From Vulcanimicrobiota bacterium (GTDB taxonomy: Bacteria; Vulcanimicrobiota; Vulcanimicrobiia; Vulcanimicrobiales; Vulcanimicrobiaceae): DNA of 48,252 nt. Below the pieces are notes generated by a model. That model did not search any database, was not told where the DNA came from, and saw nothing but the letters and a program-made list of their open reading frames with translations. How positions within the stretch are numbered: the stretch's first letter is position 1; the number at the start of each line of letters is the position of its first letter. Positions 25,410 to 32,332 of the stretch are shown here, piece after piece. The translations under genes and the position numbers were made by a program. The DNA lies in the NCBI GenBank assembly GCA_003164495.1, contig PLTN01000220.1, positions 1-48,252 on the forward strand, written 5' to 3'.

Positions 25410-25778
25410 TTAGATTATCCTGAACGACGTTAGGACGAGCACCGAAGCGCCGGGTGCAACGATGATGATGTAGAGGAAGCCAAAACCGAGTTGCACTTGC
25501 AATCGTCCCCGGGCGGCGGCGATTGCCCCGCCGGCGCTAGCGATCAGCGCGCGTAGAGCACGCCGAGTTGAGCTGCTGTCGCATCCGAGGCGTCGGTGAT
25601 ATGTACCACACAGTACCGCCTTAGGCCGTGCCGTGATGCAGCGGCAGGGTGACCCGTGTTGGCGGCGAGGTTGACCGATAAGGCGCTGGCGGAGCACGAC
25701 GTTGGCGTGCGGCAGGGGCGCCGCGAGGCTATGAGCCGCGGCCAGGAGCAGAGCGCCGAGGGTGAGAGCGGAGAGCAA
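25410..25778 (-). CDS. Uncertain ORF with signal-like N-terminus (122 aa), possibly decayed
   Basis: The frame begins MLSALTLGALLLAAAHSLAA, which looks like a signal peptide or transmembrane helix, and ends with a hydrophobic stretch (LGFGFLYIIIVAPGASVLVL). The middle is Arg/Cys-rich and looks shifted, while another frame there reads in a more protein-like way (ALSVNLAANTG). I cannot name a family. A frameshifted membrane protein is as likely as a real gene. Confidence 0.25.
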   Translation of the reverse strand: MLSALTLGALLLAAAHSLAAPLPHANVVLRQRLIGQPRRQHGSPCRCITARPKAVLCGTYHRRLGCDSSSTRRALRALIASAGGAIAAARGRLQVQLGFGFLYIIIVAPGASVLVLTSFRII

Positions 25779-25834
25779 GCGTTAACGGCGCTATCGTAGG
25801 TCGGAAGCTTGGCCTGCTGTGGCGTGGCTCACGT

Positions 25835-25840
25835 TATAAT
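25835..25840 (+). promoter_or_regulatory. Probable -10 element upstream of the patatin-like gene
   Basis: A perfect TATAAT lies 96 bases before the patatin-like start codon. A weak TTGGCC at 25809 is 20 bases away, so the -35 element is poor. The position suits transcription of the lipase gene. Confidence 0.35.
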
Positions 25841-25936
25841 AGGGCGCGAGCATGGCTCAGCTGTGCCACACCCCTGGCACGGCGTCCCCGCACAATATGG
25901 CCATGCCCTACCCATTGCTGATCGAGGGGACTGAAA

Positions 25937-26932
25937 ATGCCTGAAGGTGCGCCGGCAAAACGAGCCATTGTTCTTAGCGGTGGTGGTGCGCGAGGGGCTT
26001 TCGAGGCCGGCGTACTTGCCGCACTTTCAGTGCGAACGAAGTTCGACATTGTATGCGGCACATCGATCGGTGCGATTAACGCGGCGTTCTTTGCGCAAGG
26101 TGCGTTAGCTGAACTCGCCGAGCTCTGGAGGACAATTCCAAGCCAGAATGCCGTGCGGTACCTGGACGTTGTCCAGAAAGTTAGCGCCTTCATCGACAAT
26201 GTCGAGGGCCTGCGAGGGAAGCCACTCGAGGCCATCGGAAACCTTCATCTCCTCAACTCCTGGTTCGAAATTGGATCGAAGAAGGCTCTCCTTGCCTTAC
26301 GCGGTGTGTACGATCCAGCCCCAATCGAGGCGCTGCTCAAGCCGATTCTATCACTGAACGCTTTGAAGGCGACGCTCATCATCTCGACGACAAACCTGAC
26401 GAACGGCACTTCCGACGCCTTCTACTCCTTTGTCAGCGCGGCGAATGAAGACGAGCAACGTTTCACAACGTTTCGCTCCCCAGATCCCAGCTATCGCCTC
26501 TCGAACGACAATTACCTGAGCGCCGTTCGGGCGTCCATGTCGATTCCGGGAGCTTTCGAGCCCGTTGACATGAATCTCGGGCAGAACAATGTCCGCCACG
26601 ACTATGTGGATGGCGGCGTAACGAACAATAGCCCGATTAGTTTGGCAATCGCGGCCGGGGCTACCGAAGTGCACGTCGTTTTCCTCGACCCGGCACCGTC
26701 CGCTCAGGCGGTTTCTGCTACGGCGAGCCTTGCCGATATCGGAATCGCGAGTCTGTCCGTGATGCAACAGCGTATTCTTGAACTCGACATGAAGTTGGCC
26801 CAAAAAAGCGCGGCGACGATCAAACAGATTCGACCGACGAAACCCATCGCTGTATCGGTCCTGGACTTCAATGATGCCGCCGGTATCGCTGCGGCGTACG
26901 CAGATGGTCTCCAGGTCGGATCGACTGCCTGA
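25937..26932 (+). CDS. Patatin-like phospholipase
   Basis: Serine lipid acyl hydrolase of 331 residues. The oxyanion-hole motif GGGARGAFEAG is at about residues 15-25, the nucleophile elbow G-T-S-I-G has Ser43, and the catalytic Asp is D225 in YVDGGVTNNSP. All three patatin elements are intact. No signal peptide is present, so the protein is cytoplasmic or secreted by another route. GAGGGG stands 7 bases before ATG 25937. It is upstream of, and not overlapping, the AbiE toxin-antitoxin operon; patatin-like proteins also act as effectors in some anti-phage systems, so a defence association is possible but unproven. Confidence 0.88.
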   Translation: MPEGAPAKRAIVLSGGGARGAFEAGVLAALSVRTKFDIVCGTSIGAINAAFFAQGALAELAELWRTIPSQNAVRYLDVVQKVSAFIDNVEGLRGKPLEAIGNLHLLNSWFEIGSKKALLALRGVYDPAPIEALLKPILSLNALKATLIISTTNLTNGTSDAFYSFVSAANEDEQRFTTFRSPDPSYRLSNDNYLSAVRASMSIPGAFEPVDMNLGQNNVRHDYVDGGVTNNSPISLAIAAGATEVHVVFLDPAPSAQAVSATASLADIGIASLSVMQQRILELDMKLAQKSAATIKQIRPTKPIAVSVLDFNDAAGIAAAYADGLQVGSTA

Positions 26933-26949
26933 GGCATAAAAGTCCGCCT

Positions 26950-26970
26950 AATCGTAGTGTGACTACGATT
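26950..26970. promoter_or_regulatory. Upstream AbiEi operator (perfect inverted repeat)
   Basis: Perfect inverted repeat AATCGTAGT-GTG-ACTACGATT. A second, imperfect copy lies 64 bases downstream over the abiEi start. AbiEi antitoxins are known to bind two such repeats and repress their own promoter. The symmetry is direct; the binding is inferred. Confidence 0.7.
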
Positions 26971-27010
26971 ATTATGATAAATGCAAGTAGCCTGGGTTTG
27001 AGAAGTAGCG

Positions 27011-27016
27011 TATAAT
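27011..27016 (+). promoter_or_regulatory. -10 element of the abiE operon
   Basis: TATAAT ends six bases before ATG 27023. Transcription would start at or next to the A of the ATG, and no ribosome-binding site is visible, so the mRNA is probably leaderless. No clear -35 hexamer stands at the normal distance. Confidence 0.55.
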
Positions 27017-27034
27017 CGTAGTATGGCTACGACG
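27014..27034. promoter_or_regulatory. Downstream AbiEi operator over the start codon
   Basis: AATCGTAGT-ATG-GCTACGACG matches the upstream operator in the whole left arm and six of nine bases or more in the right arm. The central triplet is the abiEi start codon itself. Bound antitoxin would cover both the -10 element and the initiation codon. Confidence 0.6.
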
Positions 27035-27760
27035 AAACCTAGTAAGCTAAGGAGGCTCTACACCCAGGTCCCGCCGGGTGCCCCTCTGACTTCAGAGGAC
27101 CTGGCTAGCCTAGGTATATCGGCGGATTTGGCTGTCCATTACGCGCGCTCGGGTTGGCTAAAGCGGCTGGCACGCGGGGTGTACTGCCGCCCCGGAGATA
27201 CCCTGACCCTAAACCCAACTCTTGGCTTGCTGCAGCGGAAAATCCAAGGACTGCACGTTGGCGGCAAGTCGGCGTTGGAATGGTACGGCGTTGGGCACTA
27301 CGTCTCGCAACGCAGTACCTTACGCTTGTACGGCTGGTCGGCCGCCCGCCTACCAGCTTGGTTTCTCGGACAGTTTCCCAGCGAGTACCACCGCAAGCGG
27401 CTGTTCGATGAACAACCCAATGAGCTGCTGAACGTCGGCCCCTTCGAAAATCGCGATGGCGCGCCGGCGGTTTCGGCGCCCGAACGCGCCGTACTGGAAC
27501 TTCTGAGCGAAGTCGGCGTTCGGCAGCCGTTGCAAGAAGCTCGCGAAATCCTCGAGGGCACGTACAACCTGCGCGCCGAGGTGCTGAACCAATTATTGAC
27601 GCGTTGCACGAGCGTAAAGACCGTACGGTTGTGTCTACAACTCGGCCACGAACTGCGGCTGAACTGGGTTTCGAAACTCGACACGAAGAAATTGCCAACC
27701 GGTAGCGATCAGCCCTGGGTGTCGAAATACGAGCATGGCTTGCTCGTGCTGAAACCATGA
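27023..27760 (+). CDS. abiEi: Type IV TA system antitoxin AbiEi family
   Basis: Antitoxin and autorepressor of 245 residues for the downstream nucleotidyltransferase toxin. The N-terminus is a winged-helix region (PLTSEDLASLGISADLAVHY, then SGWLKRLARGVYCRPGD), as in AbiEi_3-type proteins, followed by the AbiEi core (VGGKSALEWYGVGHYVSQ). The stop overlaps the toxin start by four bases (ATGA), the usual abiE arrangement. ATG 27023 lies inside the second inverted repeat and directly behind TATAAT, so translation is probably leaderless. Confidence 0.85.
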   Translation: MATTKPSKLRRLYTQVPPGAPLTSEDLASLGISADLAVHYARSGWLKRLARGVYCRPGDTLTLNPTLGLLQRKIQGLHVGGKSALEWYGVGHYVSQRSTLRLYGWSAARLPAWFLGQFPSEYHRKRLFDEQPNELLNVGPFENRDGAPAVSAPERAVLELLSEVGVRQPLQEAREILEGTYNLRAEVLNQLLTRCTSVKTVRLCLQLGHELRLNWVSKLDTKKLPTGSDQPWVSKYEHGLLVLKP

Positions 27761-28683
27761 ATCAGGTGTATCTCGATACGGCTCGCCTGATGACACGGGT
27801 GGCGCCGCTGGTCTTTGCCGATGACATCTTTGCGTTGAAAGGTGGAACAGCGATCAATCTGTTTCTCCGAGACATGCCGCGATTGTCGGTTGACCTGGAT
27901 CTCGTCTTCGTCGATCGCCACCTCTCTCGCGACAAAGCCCTCGGGTCCATCAACGCAGCGATTCGAAAAGCGGCCGGCCGCCTTGAGGCAAACGGCTTTC
28001 GAACGCAGATCACGACAGCCGCCGAAGTCGGCGAAACCAAGCTCTTTGTCCGACGCGACAACATTCAACTCAAGGTCGAAGTCAACTTCGTGACGCGCGG
28101 CACCGTCTATCCGGTACAGACCGCCTCGCTCACATCCAAGGCCAAGGAAGTACTGCTCGCCGACCTTGAGCTGCCGCTCCTGTCGTTAGAAGAAGTATAC
28201 GGTTCCAAGCTGGTTGCCGCGCTGGACCGGCAGCATCCACGCGACTTGTTCGACGTGGCGCAGCTCTTCGAGCATGAGGGCATCACGCCTGGCATCCGCC
28301 GTGTCTTTGTGGTGTATCTCGCGAGTCATAACCGTCCCATCCACGAAGTGCTGTTCCCCGCGAAAAGGGATATCGCCCAGGACTATGAGCGAACGTTCAA
28401 AGGGATGACTATCGAACCGGTTGAGCTGGCGGAGTTGCTATCGACCCGGGACCGATTGATCCTCGAACTTCAAGAAAACTTGAGGCCAGAAGAACGGCAG
28501 TTTCTGCTTTCACTCGTCAATGCCGAACCGGATTGGAACCTGCTCGAGATTGAGCATTTGGAGCAATTGCCGGCCATTCGCTGGAAACTGCATAACCTTC
28601 GGCAACTAGCAAAAAATAATCCGACGAAGTTTCGGGATCAAGCAGATGAATTAGCACGGCGGCTCAAACTGCCGTTGGGCTAA
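27757..28683 (+). CDS. abiEii: AbiEii/AbiGii nucleotidyltransferase toxin
   Basis: Toxin of 308 residues in the DNA polymerase beta-type nucleotidyltransferase fold. The active-site motif is visible near residues 28-47: LKGGTAINLF (G-G at the glycine turn) followed by RLSVDLDLVF with the D-x-D metal-binding pair. A later segment, GSKLVAALDRQHPRDLFDVA, is the second conserved block of the AbiEii family. The start ATG overlaps the antitoxin stop, so expression is coupled. Members act in phage abortive infection and plasmid or chromosomal stabilisation; some modify tRNA. Confidence 0.9.
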   Translation: MNQVYLDTARLMTRVAPLVFADDIFALKGGTAINLFLRDMPRLSVDLDLVFVDRHLSRDKALGSINAAIRKAAGRLEANGFRTQITTAAEVGETKLFVRRDNIQLKVEVNFVTRGTVYPVQTASLTSKAKEVLLADLELPLLSLEEVYGSKLVAALDRQHPRDLFDVAQLFEHEGITPGIRRVFVVYLASHNRPIHEVLFPAKRDIAQDYERTFKGMTIEPVELAELLSTRDRLILELQENLRPEERQFLLSLVNAEPDWNLLEIEHLEQLPAIRWKLHNLRQLAKNNPTKFRDQADELARRLKLPLG

Positions 28684-28722
28684 GTTTTAATTCGTCACCC
28701 GAGGACGCGATGTCGCGGCCGA

Positions 28723-28932
28723 GATGTCCGGATTCTGCCAGCTCGAACTATCAGCGTAAGTCACGGAGACCGCTTGATTGAGGGCATAATTGCCTGTGAT
28801 ACAGCAGAGCATGCGGAGGGCTTGCGAGCCTATTACTCTCGATGTGGATACGACTTCGTCGAGTGTGTCCATTGGGAAGGGAAGACCTACGATAGCGTCA
28901 TTCTCCTTAAGCGGTTGACTGTGCCACCATAG
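28723..28932 (+). pseudogene. GNAT acetyltransferase, C-terminal remnant
   Basis: An open frame without a start codon reads ...HAEGLRAYYSRCGYDFVE, then WEGKTYDSVILLKRL. This is the last part of a GNAT N-acetyltransferase: the alpha-4 helix, Y-Y-x-x-x-G-Y, and the final beta strand. The first two thirds of the gene are absent. It follows the toxin gene by 40 bases, and repeat copy 6 starts 23 bases after its stop. Fragmentation is direct; family assignment is from the C-terminal pattern. Confidence 0.6.
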
Positions 28933-28955
28933 GCTGCCGAGACGGTATCAGAAAG

Positions 28956-29030
28956 GTGCCTTGGGCAACCCAACGTCGCTATCGCACAGCAAACGGGTTC
29001 GTAAAGCACTCTGATATGTGTACTATTTCG
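28956..29030 (+). repeat. Interspersed intergenic repeat, copy 6 (shortened)
   Basis: The 5' part has drifted (GTGCCTTGGGCAACCCAACG), but the core ATCGCACAGCAAACGGGTTC + GTAAAGCAC is identical to copy 5. The 3' part is recognisable only as far as CTATTTCG; the terminal GACGTCCC block is missing. Confidence 0.75.
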
Positions 29031-29257
29031 AGGATGCGCTTCACATTTTCCCGCAGTGCCCCCGAACCGCGCTGAGCGAAATGGAATTCAGTTCGACACG
29101 GTGTCTCATCGAAGGCGCGCGGGATGTCGGGCTCGGAAGTTTCGAGCTCGGAGAAAAGTCCATACGTGAACCCAGTTGGTCGAACGAGAGGCTTAGCTGA
29201 GCGCGCCGTTCTGCACCCCTCCGAGCGATGGAAAATCGTTGAGTAAGAGAAGACTAA

Positions 29258-29311
29258 CCCGTCAAAACGGGAAAAGTGTCTGGCGAGTATACAAAGCACC
29301 ATTTGGGTGCG
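29258..29311 (+). promoter_or_regulatory. Two short hairpins in the leader of the isochorismatase-like gene
   Basis: CCCGT-CAAA-ACGGG (29258-29271) and GCACC-ATTTG-GGTGC (about 29296-29310) lie 24-77 bases before the TTG start. They could be a structured 5' leader, but I recognise no riboswitch class, and chance is not excluded. Confidence 0.3.
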
Positions 29312-29334
29312 GTAAGCCGAGAGAGGTCTGTAAG

Positions 29335-29991
29335 TTGAGATTTCACCTGACAGTCACCTTATGGGCAGCATTTGTGGCGGCCGGCGCATTCGGCTACAGC
29401 GCGAACCCAGCGCGCGCAGCGGATGTGCTCAGTGAGTGGCCCTCAATTCAGATGCCGCCTGCGCCCGCACTGAAAGCGGTCACCGTCGATCCCAAGACGA
29501 CCGCGCTCCTCTTGTTCGACTTCATGACCGACAACTGCGGGCAGCGTCCGCGCTGCGTTGCGGCGGTTCCTACGCTCAAGGCCATCTACGACCGAGCGCG
29601 CGCCGCCGACATGATGGTCGTCTATACCCTGCCGAGCGGGGGCAAAATCATCGACCCGGGCATCACTCCGCGGGAGGGTGAAGTCCTCAACCAAACGCCG
29701 GGCGGACCCGACAAGTTCCTTGGTGATGATCTTGACCAACGGCTCAAGGCTCACGCCATCAAGACGGTGATCCTCTGCGGGACCTCCGCGCAGGGGGTAG
29801 GCCTTGGTACCGGCTCGAGCGCGGTTCAGCGCGGCTATACCGTGATCTATCCGGTCGATTGTTTGCCGTCGGAAAGCGCTTTCCGCGAGGCCTACGCGGC
29901 CTGGCACATGGCGGGCGGCGGGCCGCCCGTGACAACCAACCATGTTACCGTGACCCGCACCACCATGATCACCTTTGCGAGCGCAAACTGA
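29335..29991 (+). CDS. Exported isochorismatase-family cysteine hydrolase
   Basis: Hydrolase of 218 residues. TTG 29335 is preferred: GAGAGG lies about 8 bases upstream and the protein then starts with a clean signal peptide (MRFHLTVTLWAAFVAAGAFG, cut near ARA). The open frame before it lacks protein character. The catalytic triad of the family is visible: D62 in LLLFDFM, K127 in GGPDKF and C148 in VILCGTSAQG. Relatives hydrolyse isochorismate, nicotinamide, N-carbamoyl compounds and similar amides. Export is unusual for this family and suggests action on an external substrate. It stands alone between repeat copy 6 and the ABM-domain gene. Confidence 0.8.
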   Translation: MRFHLTVTLWAAFVAAGAFGYSANPARAADVLSEWPSIQMPPAPALKAVTVDPKTTALLLFDFMTDNCGQRPRCVAAVPTLKAIYDRARAADMMVVYTLPSGGKIIDPGITPREGEVLNQTPGGPDKFLGDDLDQRLKAHAIKTVILCGTSAQGVGLGTGSSAVQRGYTVIYPVDCLPSESAFREAYAAWHMAGGGPPVTTNHVTVTRTTMITFASAN

Positions 29992-30226
29992 CGCGAGTGG
30001 AGCTGACGCGTCCGCTAGAAGCGATGCCGCGAAATCGCGGAAGTCCGGATCCCGAGTAGCCCTGTCTAGATGCTGCTGAAAGTGCTTTAGGCAGCGGTAT
30101 CATCCCATTGGCATCGGTTGAGCGCATCGACGTGCACTTCGATCTTAGCGTCGCCGGTCAGGACGATCGCAACGCGGGCGAGAATACACGGGGCGCTGAG
30201 AGTTGCGGCATGAACGGAGGACGGCT

Positions 30227-30907
30227 TTGGCCGAGGACACGGTATTCCCCCAGAGGAGGGACGCGAGGTCTATCGGCATCAACGTGTTCGCCACGCCGCG
30301 CGAGCGGCACGGCGAGATGCTCAAGACGTTGGGGGCGATTGCCGATCTGGCCGACAGCCACGCGCTTCCGAAGAACATGTATTCTTCGTTCCACCCGGCG
30401 ATCGAGGCGTCGATTGTGGTGAACTACGTCCAGTACGCCGACCCGACGGGCGGTCGCGAGCTCGCCGCCGTGGCACGTCCGCTCGTCGACCGGACGCACG
30501 AGCTCTCGACGAGCCACGAGATGCGGTACTACGACGCGGTGGATGTCGTGACGGCCGGCGGCAGCTTCGAGTTTGCGGTCGTTGCCGGCAAAGACACCGT
30601 CGCGATCATCAGCGTGTATGTGGTCGAACCCGACAAACAGTCTGAGCTGATAGACGCGCTGCAAAGTTATGCGGGCATCGTGAAGTCGGCGGACGGCTTC
30701 ACGGCGATGTCCGTTCTGCAGGGTCAGAAGCCCGAGCATGCTGCCGCCTATGAAGTCTGGACCGACATTGCTGCCTACCGGCGCTCGGCAACGAGCGTTG
30801 CTAGGGAAGCCCTCGCGCACGCTCGCGCTCTTGCGACCGAGGTCCTCATCGAAGCCTATAGCGTCGTGCGCGTCAACCGTCATCGGGGCGCTGCAAAAGG
30901 AGACTAA
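30227..30907 (+). CDS. Antibiotic biosynthesis monooxygenase (ABM)-domain protein, tandem
   Basis: Protein of 226 residues with two ferredoxin-like halves. The first, from SIGINVFATPRERHGEMLKT to about residue 110, and the second, from IISVYVVEPDKQSELIDALQ to about 195, each show a strand then an E/D-x-x-x-L helix, typical of dimeric alpha-beta-barrel ABM proteins. The end of the second half reads TAMSVLQGQKPEHAAAYEVW, matching the usual F-x-S-x-x-L...-V-x-Y-x-x-W pattern. TTG 30227 has GGAGG six bases upstream; TTG 30203 is an alternative. Substrate unknown; such proteins oxidise quinols or degrade heme in other systems. Confidence 0.65.
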   Translation: MAEDTVFPQRRDARSIGINVFATPRERHGEMLKTLGAIADLADSHALPKNMYSSFHPAIEASIVVNYVQYADPTGGRELAAVARPLVDRTHELSTSHEMRYYDAVDVVTAGGSFEFAVVAGKDTVAIISVYVVEPDKQSELIDALQSYAGIVKSADGFTAMSVLQGQKPEHAAAYEVWTDIAAYRRSATSVAREALAHARALATEVLIEAYSVVRVNRHRGAAKGD

Positions 30908-31100
30908 TCAGGCGTTCCATCGACCATTGCCGGTTTCGACTTTGCCGTACGGCGGTCGTTCTGTGGGGAACGACGCTGGCGGTCGTCCGCGCTCCCGCGT
31001 AGCGCTGGTTCGGGTGCGGGGCAGTGGAAGCGAATGTGTTATCATTCTTTCTACGCAGCGGCGGTTATGGGGGTTAGCTCCCCAAAGAAACACGGAGACG

Positions 31101-31328
31101 ATGGAACCGCATTGGTATACGGCTACTCCGCATATCGATCAATACCTGAATTTGAAGGGCACCTTTGTCTACGGCGTGCTCGCCATCGGGTGCGTGGCCT
31201 ATCAATTCTACGTGCCGAAAGGCTTCGTCGCTCCGCTGACGCTGCGTGCCGCGTTGGTCATCTGCGTCGTTGCCTCGGTGGCCTACTATCGGGCCGCGCT
31301 CCCGCCGGCTCCGCCGCTACCGTACTAG
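31101..31328 (+). CDS. Small membrane protein (75 aa)
   Basis: Two hydrophobic helices, GTFVYGVLAIGCVAYQFYV and PLTLRAALVICVVASVAYY, follow a polar start (MEPHWYTATPHIDQYLNLKG), and the tail is Pro-rich (ALPPAPPLPY). GGAG lies just before ATG 31101. A small hairpin, TGGGG-GTTAGC-TCCCCA, sits about 15 bases upstream. It probably forms a unit with the DUF805 gene 15 bases downstream. No family recognised. Confidence 0.6.
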   Translation: MEPHWYTATPHIDQYLNLKGTFVYGVLAIGCVAYQFYVPKGFVAPLTLRAALVICVVASVAYYRAALPPAPPLPY

Positions 31329-31343
31329 GAAGGAGCGCTGCCC

Positions 31344-31724
31344 ATGACCATGCCGCAAGCGATCAGGAGCGCCTTCGCGCGCTGGCGCACGTTCAGCGGC
31401 CGCGCCGGCGGCACCGAATACTGGTGGTTCGTGCTCTTTGGGACGATCGTTTTCGGCCTCGCGAGCCTCCTCGATCACGCGGCGTTTGGACGCGATGCGC
31501 TCTTCTGGGCCATCTGCACGCTCGTGTTCCTGATGCCGTACGTCGCCGTCGCGGTCCGCCGCTTGCACGACACCAACCGCAGTGGCTGGTGGCTACTACT
31601 GGTCTTTGTCCCGCTGGTCGGCAACATCGTTCTGTTGATCTGGTTTTGTACGCCCAGCACGTCGGGGGCCAACCGGTTCGGCCCGATGCCGGTTGCGATC
31701 TCGGATGAAGGCGTCGCGGCTTAG
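31344..31724 (+). CDS. DUF805 family inner-membrane protein
   Basis: Membrane protein of 126 residues. The family signature is clear: an N-terminal F-S-G-R-A-G-x-x-E-Y-W-W-F motif (FSGRAGGTEYWWFVLFGTIV), the central VAVRRLHDTNRSGWWLLLVF, and a C-terminal FCTPSTSGANRFGP. Three to four helices are expected. AGGAAGGAG precedes ATG 31344. DUF805 proteins (YhaH-like) have no established function. Neighbours are two other small membrane proteins in the same direction. Confidence 0.88.
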   Translation: MTMPQAIRSAFARWRTFSGRAGGTEYWWFVLFGTIVFGLASLLDHAAFGRDALFWAICTLVFLMPYVAVAVRRLHDTNRSGWWLLLVFVPLVGNIVLLIWFCTPSTSGANRFGPMPVAISDEGVAA

Positions 31725-31725
31725 A

Positions 31726-31746
31726 TTTACCCCGTTTTACGGTAAA
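31726..31746 (+). terminator. Inverted repeat after the DUF805 gene
   Basis: TTTACC and GGTAAA flank a 9-base spacer right after the DUF805 stop. The stem is short and no clear U-run follows, so its role as a terminator or attenuator is uncertain. Confidence 0.3.
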
Positions 31747-31773
31747 CAAGCCGGGGAGGCGCGTAGATATGCC

Positions 31774-32196
31774 ATGACCGATGTTCGTGATCGGGGAGAG
31801 CTACCGCTCTACCGCCTCTACGTGATGCGGGCGGCGTATTTGCTGCTTGGGTTGGTGCAAGGGGCGAAGACGTGGCCGGCGATCCTTCACCACGCGCAGC
31901 CTTGGGATTTCTGGCACGGCGTCGGCATGAGCTTCTTCGGCGCGTTGACGCTGCTCAGTTTGCTCGGCGTGCGATATCCGGTCCGAATGATGCCGTTGTT
32001 GATCTTCGAATTCGTTTGGAAAACGATCTGGGTACTCGCGGCCTGGCTTCTGCCGTACCTCGGACATACGCTCGATCCCGATATCGGTGATTCGTTCGTC
32101 GGGATTTTCTCGGGCGTCGTGGTCATGCCGCTCGTGCTGCCGTGGGGTTACGTTTGGAAACACTACGTGCTCGCGCCGGCCGATCGCTGGAGATAA
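31774..32196 (+). CDS. Hypothetical multipass membrane protein (140 aa)
   Basis: Four hydrophobic segments are visible: YVMRAAYLLLGLVQG, FWHGVGMSFFGALTLLSLLG, PLLIFEFVWKTIWVLAAWLL and VGIFSGVVVMPLVLPWGYVW. The start at ATG 31774 (MTDVRDRGELPLYRLYVMRA) is favoured because it leaves a short charged cytoplasmic tail; GGGGAGG lies about 14 bases upstream, a little far. The frame is open from 31693 but overlaps the DUF805 gene there. No family recognised. Confidence 0.65.
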   Translation: MTDVRDRGELPLYRLYVMRAAYLLLGLVQGAKTWPAILHHAQPWDFWHGVGMSFFGALTLLSLLGVRYPVRMMPLLIFEFVWKTIWVLAAWLLPYLGHTLDPDIGDSFVGIFSGVVVMPLVLPWGYVWKHYVLAPADRWR

Positions 32197-32247
32197 TCGG
32201 CACCATGATGGCGTACTCGGGAATGTACCGGGTCGACGGTGACAGCT

Positions 32248-32286
32248 GGATCACATTTACCTAATCGCGGCGATCACAGCTGTCCC
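32248..32286 (+). repeat. 3'-half fragment of the interspersed repeat
   Basis: GGATCACATTTACCTAATCG followed by GGCGATCACAGCTGTCCC aligns with the right half of the element (GGATCGCATAGATAATTCG...CACGGACGTCCC in copy 3). The 5' half is absent or unrecognisable. It lies between the convergent membrane-protein and epimerase genes and has the same orientation as the full copies. Confidence 0.5.
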
Positions 32287-32332
32287 TCGACGAGATCGTG
32301 AGCGCGGCTTAGCTATGACCACGCCGCAGAGC

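Noticed and set aside
820-29030. Repeat family as a CRISPR array
   Set aside because: Copies are kilobases apart, degenerate and about 97 bp long, and no cas genes are present.
28979-29302. Minus-strand frame overlapping repeat copy 6
   Set aside because: Its C-terminus is encoded by the repeat itself, and no domain is recognisable; the middle part is somewhat protein-like but not enough to call.
30082-30120. Possible further left-half copy of the repeat
   Set aside because: GTGCTTTAGGCAGCGGTATC resembles the element's start, but the similarity fades after about 22 bases and includes gaps, so it is too weak to list as a copy.
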